NCBI GenBank assembly: GCA_022266195.1
Contig: WHVY01000006.1
Span: 4,774,001 to 4,838,000 of the forward strand
Source of the DNA: Tetranychus cinnabarinus
Taxonomy: Eukaryota > Arthropoda > Arachnida > Trombidiformes > Tetranychidae
Direction of reading: 5' to 3'
Length of the DNA: 64,000 bases
How positions within the stretch are numbered: position 1 is the stretch's first letter; each line of letters starts with the position of its first letter. Below, piece by piece: positions 35,910 to 45,725 of this stretch. Made by a program: the position numbers and the translations under genes. Below the pieces are notes generated by a model. The model made no database searches. It was not told where the DNA came from and saw only the letters and a program-made list of their open reading frames with translations.

Positions 35910-36900
35910 CTTGTCAATATTATTGAATATATTAACTATCCTTTACTTTTTGAACCAGAAATGTTAAAGTTAAAGTGATGATGATGATGGTGATTACAGT
36001 AATAATAGATCAGTTTTTGGGGTAAAATTGTATTGAAAATGATCTCAAAATGTTCACTTTAATGTCCACAAAAAATGCAAATCTTATGTTGACACTTTTG
36101 TTCAATTTTGTAATGACATTTTGTATTCAATGAAAACATTGATTCATTTTCATCCTTTCATCTTGAATACTAAAAGCATACAAAACATCATCATTTTAAA
36201 GAGCAATTTTAAGATTGAAAATTGATATTTTCATGAATATATTCAAGTTTTTTTATTAATATTGAAAAAGAATCATTAATTCCAATCATTTTCAATGTTT
36301 ACAAAATCATTTCCAAACCAATGTTTACCATTTTAAACATTGGATAAAAAGTAAAACTGGAAATAATCTTTGATTGCAATTAATTTTTACATTTCAAATT
36401 AACCTCAACTCTAAATGATTTATTCAATCACATTTCCTAAATGCTTCTGATAAATATCACTAATTAGTTCAAGTGAATAAAAGGAGTTGAACGATTAGCC
36501 GAGATAAGAGTTTTCAATGGATCATTATAAGCATCCTTTTCTTGAGGCTCAAAAGGGTAATCTGTTTTATTCATTGTTATTTCATCTTACAGTTTTTTTA
36601 TCACTAAAGGGTTATCAGTTGTGTTAAAAGGGCGCAAACTGAGAGTCAATTGTCGCCTTTTCAACTCTTTATTAACTCAACAATACAATACAATGTCAGT
36701 CAATTGCTATCATTAATACAATGCTTTCAGCTAATCTTTTTTTTTCATTTAATTTCATTTTTTTCTCGCTTCGATAATTGGTTTCACCCTTAAGGCCTAA
36801 CCGTCTAAACAGTTGCTAAATATCATCACTTCCTATGAGACATTGTTGTGCATTTTATGAGCCATCTAAGGATAAATGAATATCAAGAGTTGATTAACAA
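35910..36900 (+). repeat. Duplicated block B, copy 1 (empty site)
   Basis: Aligned with 43963-45190. More than 200 bases near 35975-36240 are almost identical, including AATAATAGATCAGTTTTTGG and CTCAAAATGTTCACTTTAAT. The rest is recognisably similar, up to TCCTATGAGACATTGTT near 36831. At 36591 it has a single AGTTTTTTT where copy 2 carries the MITE between two copies of AGTTTTTT. Confidence 0.85.
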
Positions 36901-37300
36901 TTTTAAGGGTTTAACTGCTGTAGCTAAAAGTGTTATTAAAATGTTCAATTTCAACTGGTTTATGGGATTGGTTGTGATAGTTATTCACCAGGTGATTATT
37001 GGCCTAGATTTTATTAATTTTTCAATCTAATCAAACTGGTTAATTTGATGTCCATGAGAAAAATGTGGGTAACAAAAAATCGATTTTCAATCTTATTTCT
37101 TGACCTTTTCCATTTTCATGAAAATGATGACAATCTTAATGAGAAAAAAAGAAACATTGAAAGGGAAAAGAATACAATTGAAATAATGAAAAGTGTAATT
37201 ATCTTACAATTGTTAGACTTGTTGAACTTGACCGGTTAGCAACGGTGACTTCGGCAAAGCTACTGACATTGAATTAGAGTATTCCCATGTAAATCACATT

Positions 37301-37308
37301 TATAAATA
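37301..37308 (+). promoter_or_regulatory. TATA-like element upstream of the first DEG/ENaC gene
   Basis: TATAAATA, about 280 bases upstream of the start codon at 37588. It would imply a long 5' UTR or a 5' intron. Weak, because such words are common in this AT-rich DNA. Confidence 0.25.
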
Positions 37309-37587
37309 GTATTGAGAAATAAATTCAATGAATTATCGATTGACATTTATAATGTAATTACAAGTAAAGTGGAAGATTCAGTAATATTACTTTTATTTCA
37401 CTGTTTCTTTCATTTTCAATTGAATAGTTGACCATATTTGAAATGCTCTTCAAAATGACTGTCCATCCATTTATTCTTAGTTTGATTGTTCTTTATATTT
37501 TTCATTGACTGGTTCAGAGTTTTACTTGATTTCTTGATTTCTTGCTTTCATGTTCAATTTACGTCTGACTCTTGAAGGTAAAAGATT

Positions 37588-39150
37588 ATGGTTAATAGTG
37601 TAATGTCCAGTTTGCCAAATCATAGTTATCGTGAGACTCGATCTCGTGTTTCCCAGCGATTCACCTATCCATATTATCCTGGAGCTAGATCATCGTCTTC
37701 AGCTTGGAAACCAGTTAAACCCTTTTCAGCTTCACCTTGGCGTCATTTCCTTAGCCGTGCAATATCTCATCGAGCCTTTGCCGTTCTTGTCTGTTATACT
37801 GGAGCTTTGGTTCAAACTGCTGTGTTAACACAAATTTACTTTGAATTCAAAACGTCGACTTCTGTTCAAATAAAGAGCCCACAGCAAACTGACCTACCAG
37901 CCATATCAATATGCTTTTTTTACAAGATTTCAGGATTGAAACTTATCGCCCTTGGTAACAACATCAGTCAAAGTTCACTAACTTTAGGTGAAATCGATTC
38001 ACGTTTGCTTTCATGGAGTGAGTTTGTTAAAAATTGTTACGTTATGGATAGTGAATACGTTTTTAGACCATGTGAAGACATATCTCAGGAAAAAGCAGAA
38101 TTCATCTCGCTGTATTCAAAGTGTTTCACCCTGTTCACTAATACAACCGTACCGATAAGTTACTCAAAAGAGCTGATTGGTTCCAACAGGATGGTTGATT
38201 TTACCTTAAATGTATCCCATCCAGTTATAACCAAAGTCGGTGTCTATTTAACTCATCCAATATCTGAACTTGATGACGTTCTTGGGACTCCATCATTCGT
38301 TTATTTTGACACCAAGCACAATAATCGAGCCACCATTTCATATCATAAGACCATAATTCATTCCCTACCAGAACCATACGAGTCGAGATGTTATGACTAT
38401 TCCAAATTACCTTGTAAGGAAAGAAGAACTTGTATTAAAAATTGTACTTTACAGATGTCTTACAATCAGAGCAAAGGATTTATCAATCGCCGTTTCACCA
38501 AGATAACTGATGATGTGAAAGATGGACGGTTTGGTATACGAAACCATTTAGATAATCACACAGGCTTCTGTAATGCAAAATTTTTACAGGCTCCGTGTAA
38601 TGAGTATCTATACCAAGTCATTATGGGCTCTGAATTTGAGTCACCTTTCATCAATCGCGGTGAATATCGAGTCTCGATTGATTATCCTCTTGGAACTGAA
38701 ACAAAAATACAATACGTACCTTCACGTTCATTCCTAGATTACATTTGTTTTTCAGCTTCGGTTCTCAGTTTATGGACAGAAATATCCCTCATTAGATTAG
38801 TCCAGCTTTCCACGAAAGCAATCATAACCTTTATCTGCTCTAATTTAAATAATGACAAAAGGATTTATCCTGATGACAATATTAAAAATACAACTCTTAC
38901 TCCTAAATCCGGATCAAAGACAAATCTGTTTGGATCATTATCAGTTGATTCCATCACTTTATCAAATCGATCCCTTCTAAACATAAATGCCAGTAATCAT
39001 GGTGGCATCTCGGTTGGAAATCCCAGTCCTTCGTCCATCAGTATCTACGAGGTGTCACCTTCTCGCCATCGATTCAACAATTATTTCCAATCTGAACACA
39101 ATTCAGATAAAAAAATTCACGGTGAAAAATGTAGAAAACAAACATACTAA
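37588..39150 (+). CDS. DEG/ENaC-type channel-like protein (copy 1)
   Basis: Intronless, 520 residues, ATG at 37588. The family forms trimeric, amiloride-sensitive Na+ channels with two membrane helices and a large Cys-rich ectodomain. Helix 1 is about residues 63-83 (AFAVLVCYTGALVQTAVL), followed by LPAISICFFY in place of the usual FPSVTVC. In the ectodomain are LYSKCFTLF, GVYLTHPISE, and PYESRCYDYSKLPCKERRTC with CIKNC. The pre-helix-2 segment YPLGTETKIQYVPSRSFLDY precedes helix 2, about 384-415. The canonical Gly-x-Ser filter region reads FSASVLSLW, so the pore is diverged. A Ser/Asn-rich cytoplasmic tail follows. It is paralogous to the gene at 40617. Such genes are expanded in spider mites, where some are proposed chemosensory channels; the role here is inferred. 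The poly(A) signal is at 39233-39238. Confidence 0.85.
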   Translation: MVNSVMSSLPNHSYRETRSRVSQRFTYPYYPGARSSSSAWKPVKPFSASPWRHFLSRAISHRAFAVLVCYTGALVQTAVLTQIYFEFKTSTSVQIKSPQQTDLPAISICFFYKISGLKLIALGNNISQSSLTLGEIDSRLLSWSEFVKNCYVMDSEYVFRPCEDISQEKAEFISLYSKCFTLFTNTTVPISYSKELIGSNRMVDFTLNVSHPVITKVGVYLTHPISELDDVLGTPSFVYFDTKHNNRATISYHKTIIHSLPEPYESRCYDYSKLPCKERRTCIKNCTLQMSYNQSKGFINRRFTKITDDVKDGRFGIRNHLDNHTGFCNAKFLQAPCNEYLYQVIMGSEFESPFINRGEYRVSIDYPLGTETKIQYVPSRSFLDYICFSASVLSLWTEISLIRLVQLSTKAIITFICSNLNNDKRIYPDDNIKNTTLTPKSGSKTNLFGSLSVDSITLSNRSLLNINASNHGGISVGNPSPSSISIYEVSPSRHRFNNYFQSEHNSDKKIHGEKCRKQTY

Positions 39151-39878
39151 ACAATCAAATTAACCCAAAGAGTAACTCCTTTTGAATTAACCGTTGGAAG
39201 TAGTCTGGTTGACTCAACAAGTTTATCCTATTAATAAAACAATGCCATCTATTAACGTTAACCTCGCAACTATTATTATATTTTGTATTATTTATTATTG
39301 AGTTAATCATCAGTAAAAATTACCCGAAATTTAATTTAAATAAACAATAAAAACAATGAAATTTGCAACTTAACAGGACCTAAAAAACGTATTTTTCTTG
39401 ATGAATCAATTTGAAAAAAACTACAGTGAAAATCAATACTCACCAGTCCAGCAGAAGCCAAAAAATGTAAGTGAACTGAAAATCTAACCCAATCTGTTTG
39501 CTTTGTTGTTCAAAATCAAATATTTTAGCAGCTAATCACTTAATTACTTTTTCATTAACGAAAAACGGAAATCACTAATTTCCAATTGCTATGAAGAAAG
39601 CACATTTAATGAATGAAAGGTTAATTAAACAGCGAAATTTCATTTCAATTTTTCTAATGCAAACAATCGATATTTTACAATATTTTTTCCTTAATATTGA
39701 TAATCAAGGAAAATTGCAAATACTAAATCACTGCAATCACATCGGGATTGAAACTTTTTTGTTTACTTAATATAATTAAACCAGTTAGCTATCAACTGCA
39801 AACGAAATAAAATCTGTTAATTGCTTCATTTAAGCTAATATTGATTATTCCAGCTCTTTACGTAATGGCATACAAAAT
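39151..39878. other. Spacer between the two DEG/ENaC genes, left part
   Basis: The 3' UTR of the first channel gene, then AT-rich sequence with no recognised feature up to the TATA box at 39879. Confidence 0.5.
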
Positions 39879-39886
39879 TATAAAAG
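39879..39886 (+). promoter_or_regulatory. TATA box candidate for the small secreted peptide
   Basis: TATAAAAG, 109 bases upstream of the ATG at 39988. A start of transcription about 30 bases downstream (near 39910) would leave a compact leader of about 80 bases. This is the best-formed TATA element seen next to a gene in the window. Confidence 0.45.
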
Positions 39887-39987
39887 CCAGTCAATGTCCA
39901 TGTTAGTTTTACTCAATTTATTGGAGTTACAGCAATTGAACACCATAACAATTTGAATTGTGTAACTCATTTATCACTACCTTTACC

Positions 39988-40188
39988 ATGTTGAATCAAA
40001 TCAATCTACCATCAGCTATGGTCGTCTTTATTTTCATTAGTTTACTTTCAATGGAACCGACTCTAGCTCAACTTGAAGTACCAAAAGTGTTTAATCAAGC
40101 TCGAAAGCTATTCTTGAGTCCTGATCCGACTACCAGGATGAAATTTGCCAAATGTGTTTACACTGAATGCTTTGAAGGTGTAGCCTGA
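39988..40188 (+). CDS. Small putative secreted peptide precursor (66 residues)
   Basis: ATG at 39988 starts a 66-residue frame with a typical signal peptide. It has a hydrophobic core (AMVVFIFISLLSM) and small residues before a likely cleavage at about residue 27 (PTLA|Q). The mature part would be about 39 residues with two cysteines (KCVYTECF). The in-frame upstream TTG codon at 39958 is not needed. A well-placed TATA box lies at 39879. A possible donor (GAAG|GTGTAG) near the end could instead splice into another exon. One candidate acceptor at 40600 (ATTGCAG) would give a C-terminus a few residues different. It sits between two channel paralogues on the same strand. Family unknown; I infer only that it is secreted. 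Confidence 0.5.
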   Translation: MLNQINLPSAMVVFIFISLLSMEPTLAQLEVPKVFNQARKLFLSPDPTTRMKFAKCVYTECFEGVA

Positions 40189-40616
40189 TTGATTTAATCC
40201 ATTAACCATCCATAGCCAACAATTAAACTGGATAACAAATGTAGCAAAGCGCTTGGCCAGGCCTAAACCTTAAACCATTCAAAACAAGTGATTCTATAAA
40301 GATGAAGACGGCTAAAAGCAAGTTAATTACTGAAGTTAATTTGATTTTCCTATCAAGCAGTCACCTTCCAGATTTAATCCATTCCAATCACCCAATTCCT
40401 GATAGATGAACTCTCAATGGGTGCTGGGAAAATAAATATCTAGGTAAATTGAAAAACAGAAAAATCGATTAAAAATGTACTACAAATCAATCACTTTACT
40501 TCTCTAATAAACTGAACAATTTCTCAACAATTTGGTAAATTGTAAACACACTTTCATTTGTCCTTTACTTACAAATCGGTAATCATTTGTATGCCCATTG
40601 CAGGCAAAGCAACATC
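40189..40616. other. Spacer before the second DEG/ENaC gene
   Basis: AT-rich. It contains a candidate acceptor (CCCATTGCAG ending at 40603) just before the start codon, suggesting the second channel gene may have a 5' UTR intron. Confidence 0.4.
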
Positions 40617-41951
40617 ATGAAATTTTCCACCTTTAACCCAAATCTTGTTTACAATTTGTCTGGAAATGAAGAACGACCAAAATACCCAAATGACCGTCCA
40701 AGACGCACAATATTTCGTACATCACAGTTTCTCACTTATTTTGGACTAATCGTCTCTTCAATACTAGTTATCCGCCATTACTTTGCATTCAGAGTGTTTA
40801 CCAAAGTGGACATATCAATCTACAAAGAAACTGGTTTACCGTCCATTGGCGTGTGTTTCTTTTATGATATTGAACATCAACATGGACCAATATTACAAGA
40901 AACTGCAGACAATCATAAAATCACTCGATTAACAGTGAAACAGATCAATGATTTGCTACCGACTTGGGATCAATTTGTGACTTCTTGTAAGGTTGCTGTA
41001 CCAGAATTGTTGACATACATGTCTTGTACACGTCTTGACACAAATATGAGTGAATACTTGAACTTGTATTCAAAATGTTTTCGCCTTTTCGCTTCCCCAT
41101 TAAACCAGATAAAATACAACATGTACCATGACTGGGCCAGTGAGTTGATTAAAATTGAAATCAATAAATCGATCCTGACAACATCCAAAATTGGCCTTTT
41201 TCTCAATAATCCAATTTCGGGTCTTCAAAATGCAATGGGTGACCCAAGTTTCATTCAACTGGAAACAACTGGAAATAATCTGGCATCGGTCACCTTTAGA
41301 AGGGTACAAATTATATCGAAACCTTATCCATATGAAACTGGTTGTATTGATTACAGCCAATTGGATTGTAAAGAGCGTAAAATGTGTATCCATAAATGTG
41401 TTGGTGATACGCAACTTGCAATCAAAAAGCAGTGGAATTATCTTCGTTACATTAAATTACAGCCAAACCATTTTAATGCCCGCTTCTCTGATTATCCTGA
41501 ATCCTCACTGTTTTCAACTTATTGTTACCAGAAATATCCTCATCAGCCTTGCAATCAATTATTTTATATTCCCGATTTGGCGACACAAATCAATTCACCT
41601 TTTGCTGGAAACGAGTCTTTCAAGATTTCCATCATTTATCCTTATGGAACTGAGAAGTTGATTGAATACTATCCAGTTGAATCTTTTAAAAGCTTCATTA
41701 TCCATTTAACATCCGTTATTGGCATTTGGATAACTTTGCCCGTAATTAAAGTGTTGAATTTACTATTTTACTGGACTCATAGAGCTTTCAATTGGCAACA
41801 AAATGTTAAAACGAAACCCAAATCATCACATTTGTTTTTGTACAAAGGCTGGTTAACAAGGGACCCAAAAAGGCAAACAATAAGGACAAGACATCAGTTA
41901 TCTTATGTTAATGGACTGTCAACACGCAATTTTCAAAGACTAACTTGGTAA
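40617..41951 (+). CDS. DEG/ENaC-type channel-like protein (copy 2)
   Basis: Intronless coding region of 444 residues; I take the ATG at 40617 (MKFSTFNPN). The in-frame TTG at 40587 is not a likely start, and a splice acceptor lies between them. It has the same architecture as the copy at 37588. Helix 1 is around FLTYFGLIVSSILVIRHYF. Then come LPSIGVCFFYDI, LYSKCFRLF, GLFLNNPISG, and PYETGCIDYSQLDCKERKMC with CIHKC. CYQKYPHQPCNQLFY and YPYGTEKLIEYYPVESF precede helix 2. The filter region (SVIGIWITLPV) lacks the classical Gly-x-Ser pattern. The cytoplasmic tail is shorter and basic rather than Ser/Asn-rich. Conserved cysteines in register with copy 1 show true paralogy, but identity is modest, so the duplication is old. 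Possibly amiloride-sensitive or ligand-gated Na+ flux; unproven. Confidence 0.84.
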   Translation: MKFSTFNPNLVYNLSGNEERPKYPNDRPRRTIFRTSQFLTYFGLIVSSILVIRHYFAFRVFTKVDISIYKETGLPSIGVCFFYDIEHQHGPILQETADNHKITRLTVKQINDLLPTWDQFVTSCKVAVPELLTYMSCTRLDTNMSEYLNLYSKCFRLFASPLNQIKYNMYHDWASELIKIEINKSILTTSKIGLFLNNPISGLQNAMGDPSFIQLETTGNNLASVTFRRVQIISKPYPYETGCIDYSQLDCKERKMCIHKCVGDTQLAIKKQWNYLRYIKLQPNHFNARFSDYPESSLFSTYCYQKYPHQPCNQLFYIPDLATQINSPFAGNESFKISIIYPYGTEKLIEYYPVESFKSFIIHLTSVIGIWITLPVIKVLNLLFYWTHRAFNWQQNVKTKPKSSHLFLYKGWLTRDPKRQTIRTRHQLSYVNGLSTRNFQRLTW

Positions 41952-42506
41952 TATAAATTAATGGAAAATTAAAATGCTTCAGGTTGGAGTCAAGATTGAA
42001 AGCTTGAAAGAGTCAAGACTCTTTACCCTCCTACAATTTATCAATGAATTTGCTTTTCTTCAGTGTTGATGTATTTTAATTATTGTAAATAGAATGCTTA
42101 TCTTCTCAATTTTCTGATTTTTCCGTTGGTTCCCGTCAGAAGATTACTTTTTAAGTTTAGCTTTAAAACTGTTTCAAGTTATGCAAGTTGAATGTTGAAT
42201 CAATTTTGTATTTTTTGTAATTTTTTGTGGATGAAGTAAAAACTGTGAATTGAGTTTGTTTCTTTTAAATTATTAATATTAACTTTATCGTTTCACATCA
42301 TCACTAACCATCCACCGTAAAGAGTAAAGGATTGTATTACTCTTTTCACCAAACATTGAAAAAATCTTGAAAATCACCAGATCTGTAAATATTTGCATCA
42401 CTGAATAAAAAAGTATATTTACCAGAGTAAATTTTAATAATAATATTAGATTACTGTAAAGTGATAAATACAACAATGGACAAAGTAAGACGATATTAGC
42501 TGGTAA
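41952..42506. other. Spacer between DEG/ENaC copy 2 and ASCC1 (convergent)
   Basis: Contains both 3' UTRs and repeat block A2 (42155-42303). No other feature seen. Confidence 0.5.
42155..42303 (+). repeat. Duplicated block A, copy 2
   Basis: Counterpart of 35650-35795. In copy 1 only about 115 bases separate it from block B; here 1.66 kb including ASCC1 does. Confidence 0.6.
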
Positions 42507-43769
42507 TTATAAACTTTTAGTCAGATCCATTGTAAATGCTGATTTGTATCCTCCTTTGTCTGTGCGAGTATGTCTTATGGCTAACTCGATTGATTTAACT
42601 TGAACTTCACCAAAATAGTAATCGCCAAATTTATTCATCAGTTCTTGCACCGAGTATTTTTCCCGTTTATCTTTCTTCCTGTCTTTTAACCATCCTTCTC
42701 TTTCGGCTTTATCCAATTTGAATTTGCTATTGAGCAAAGTTAAATGAAGAACTACTTTCGCTCTTTCTCTTGCAATGAATAAAGTGTTCTTGAATTGATC
42801 AACGAGAAGATCACATATTTGCAGAAGCTCTTCATTGTGCTCAATTTTACCGTAAAGTACATCAACAGCGTTTATATCGTCATTCATATACTCCAATCCA
42901 CATATTTTGATTATAATCTTTTTCTTGTTGATAATATCCATGATCTTTTCTTTATGAATCTTTTCTAACTTCTGGATAATTTGCTTCTTCTCATCATCAT
43001 CTAACACGAGAAGCATACAAATAGTTAAATGAAGACGACCGGGATCCTGAAAAATCTCATTACAAATTCCTTGATATCGATGTGGTTCTTTTTTAACTTC
43101 AGCCAAAACTTGATTCTTAAATTCGATGTATCGTTCAGTTAATTTTTCATCCTCAATGGGTATCGAGATAAAATAGTTTGGCTCCAAACGAGATCGTGAT
43201 CTTTCAACTATTGCCATGATTTTCCGTCTTGCATCTAAAACATTGCGCTTGGCTGATGATCGTAAAATTACGGTTTTACCCTTGGATGAGGAGTCATCTT
43301 TCTTTGGAATAATAACCCGACACTTTGTGGAATGCTCTAATTTGTTCAAATTCTGGCCTAAACAAAGTAAAGACAGATGACAAAGAAAAAATTTGACAAG
43401 AAAATCAGACAATTACGCTTAAAGTATCAGAAGTATTATCAGGCTTATCAAAATTGAAATATTTCATCTAATTTGAAAACCATTATGATTTCAATTGAGG
43501 TGAAAATTCTTACCTTTATATCCAATAATCATTCCGTAAAATTCAGGGGCTACTGTCATTGAATGGATAAAATTTCCGTGATCATCCTTTTCAATATCTA
43601 TACATTCAAGATCATCATTAACAGGCACTTCTTCAGAGCAATCATCAACATATTCTTCATCAATTTCATAACTATTGGCGCTCCCGGAATGAATGGCTTC
43701 CCCTCCAGAATAAAAGGCACGGAAACATCTTCCGTTGACAACAATACAATTAGGTTTAACTAAATCCAT
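42507..43769 (-). CDS. ASCC1: Activating signal cointegrator 1 complex subunit 1
   Basis: Two exons on the minus strand, 43769-43514 and 43357-42507, phase 1, 368 residues. The start is the ATG at 43769 (MDLVKPN); the in-frame TTG nine bases upstream is not needed. ASCC1 belongs to the ASC-1 complex with ASCC2, ASCC3 and TRIP4, which acts in transcription coactivation, alkylation-damage repair and ribosome rescue. The N-terminal acidic part is followed by a KH domain with its GxxG loop at GYKG (83-86), completed across the splice junction by QNLNKLEHSTKCRV. The C-terminal half is the 2H phosphoesterase-like (AKAP7/2'-5' RNA ligase) fold starting at PNYFISIPI. Both H-x-T/S motifs are visible as LHLTICML and VLHLTLLN. 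Length is close to the human protein. It is head-to-head with NDUFB9 across 2 kb of repeat. Confidence 0.95.
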
Positions 43770-44620
43770 AATGGACAAAACATTTAAGAAAGTTTAGATG
43801 AAATTATCAATTCATTTGTTTACTTCTCCATATGCCTCAATCTGTCAGCTGAGATTGCGACTAAGCGCGGTTTAATCAAAAATATTTTTCGCACAAATCA
43901 AAATCGTTTAACCTTCTAAAAAGAATCTAAACCAGAATTTTAAACTAACAATACAAAAATCACTTGTCAATATTATTGAATATATCAACTATTCTTCGCC
44001 TCACTTTCCAACAAGAAATTCAAAGTCAAAATGTTGATGATGATGATGATGGTGATTACAGTAATAATAGATCAGTTTTTGGGGTAAAATTGTATTGAAA
44101 ATGATCTCAAAATGTTCACTTTAATGTCCACAAAAAATGCAAATCTTATGTTGACACTTTTGTTCAATTTTGTAATGACATTTTGTTTTCAATGAAAACA
44201 TTGACATTTTCATCCTTTCATCTTTACTTGAACACTAAAAGCATACAAAACATCATCATTTTAAAGAGCAATTTTAAGATTGAAAATTGATATTTTCATG
44301 AATATTGAAGGTAATAATTCCAATCATTTTCAAAGTTAATAAAATCATTTGAAAATCAATTTTACCATTTTAAACAAAAATGGCTAAAAGTTAAAACATT
44401 GAAATATTCAAGAAAATCTTTGTTATTAATTTTTTGACTTTCCTATTTAAAACATATCTAAATCATTCAACCATTTTCCATTCAAATAAGTCTGATAGAT
44501 ATCATCAATTAGCTCAAGTGAGTTGCAATACATCATTATAATCGTCCTTTTCTTGAGACTCAAAAGGGTAAACTGTTTTATCCATTGTCAACCCATCTAA
44601 CATCCTTTGTATAGTTTTTT

Positions 44621-44893
44621 GGTAAGGCTTTACTTTTACGGACAAAGGTGTGAACTTTAAAAATCATCCAATGGTAGACGTCTTTTAAAAGCGCTCTTTA
44701 TGAACAATTGAATTAAATGAAGCTAATTAAGGCCCCAGGCCGACCTAAGCCCACCCCAACCTTACCAAACCTAACCTAACCGAACCTAACCTAACCTGAC
44801 CGACCAACCAACAGCCCCTTGATCTAACTTACCTAACCAAAAAATCATATGTTTTAGTGTTCACGCCTTTGTCCGTAAAAGTAAAGCCTTACC
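44621..44893. mobile_element. MITE with 35-bp terminal inverted repeats and 8-bp target duplication
   Basis: The left end (44621-44655, beginning GGTAAGGCTTTACTTTTACG) and the reverse complement of the right end (44859-44893) match at 34 of 35 positions. The element is 273 bp and has no coding capacity. It is flanked by direct AGTTTTTT repeats at 44613-44620 and 44894-44901. The paralogous block at 36591 has only one such word and no element, an empty site. The 8-bp target duplication suggests a hAT- or P-like transposase in trans, but the GGTAAGG ends are not typical of the best-known hAT or P termini. The interior is C-rich and holds a CCTAA-type array. Non-autonomous; the mobilising partner is unknown. 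Confidence 0.93.
44766..44808 (+). repeat. Short degenerate (CCTAA)n array inside the MITE
   Basis: Consecutive pentamers of the CTAAC type with a few CGAAC/CTGAC variants. The unit equals the arthropod telomere repeat (TTAGG on the other strand). It is surrounded by similar C-rich sequence (GACCTAAGCC, CTTACCTAACC) over about 44740-44840. Confidence 0.8.
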
Positions 44894-45725
44894 AGTTTTT
44901 TTATCAACAAAAATTTCATTACACGGGGCAAAAAAAGGGTTAGCAGTTGTGATAAAAGGGCGCAAGCTGGGAGTCAATTGTCATCTTTTCAACTCGACAG
45001 TGTCAGGCAATTGCTATTACAATGCCTTTTAAACTAATCTTTTTCATCTAAATCTTAATTTTTTCACTTCGATAATTGACTTCACCCTCAGATCACAAAT
45101 TAAAAGTAGTCACTAAATATTATCACTTCCTATGAGACATTGTTATAAATGTTGTATTGAAAAGATAAATGAATAACAAGAGTTAATAGCAATTGAACAG
45201 TTTTTAGTTTTTCCTTTAAATTCATCAGAAGCATACAAATTCATGGCCTGGTTGATAGTTATAAGAACCGATTAGGTTATTATCGAGCATATTTCATACC
45301 AAAATTATTTCAATAATCATTGGTATTAGTAAATAAACAACAATTATAGAGCGTTCCTTTACTTTCTCATCAGGGTTAATCAAGCTCCACCAAAGATCTC
45401 TATCCTGTATCACATTAACCTTTAGCATTGATCTCATCTCTACGATTATGATGGACAATATTATCATGTAAATGTTATAATCTTAAGGTAGATATCAAGG
45501 AATTGGCTGTTGAACTGTTGACTGATTTTTTAACGAAGCATTTTAATTGTATTCGTCATTTTATTTAATTTGATCAAAATTTACTTTCAAATGTTGCACC
45601 GTTTTAGTAAACAGCGACACCTGGTGGTTGCCTATTTAACTAAGAGAAATTTTTTGTTTACATCTTGACCTTACAGTGATTTAATTTAGTTTAATTTGTT
45701 TGTCCAGTTCAATTTTAATTTCATC

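Larger units (their letters stand above)
33819..37587. other. Intergenic region with repeat blocks A1 and B1
   Basis: Separates the Barx start (minus) from the first DEG/ENaC gene (plus). It holds the Barx promoter side, a duplicated block (A1 35650-35795, B1 35910-36900) with counterparts around ASCC1, and a TATA-like site at 37301. The frames at 34498, 36848 and 37045 have no family features. Confidence 0.5.
43963..45190 (+). repeat. Duplicated block B, copy 2 (interrupted by a MITE)
   Basis: Counterpart of 35910-36900 in the same orientation. Near-identical core 44040-44310, then more diverged. Extra sequence relative to copy 1 is mainly the MITE plus a short unique bit after it (near 44905-44940). 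Confidence 0.85.
43770..45725. other. Intergenic region between ASCC1 and NDUFB9 (divergent)
   Basis: Both promoters should lie here. Most of the interval is repeat block B2 (43963-45190) with an inserted MITE (44621-44893). No additional coding frame was seen. Confidence 0.6.

Noticed and set aside
40970..41661. Frames overlapping DEG/ENaC copy 2 on both strands
   Set aside because: Shadows of the long channel frame.
44701..44840. True interstitial telomere or chromosome-fusion site
   Set aside because: The CCTAA array is short, degenerate and wholly inside a MITE with clean ends, so transposition explains it better than chromosome fusion.
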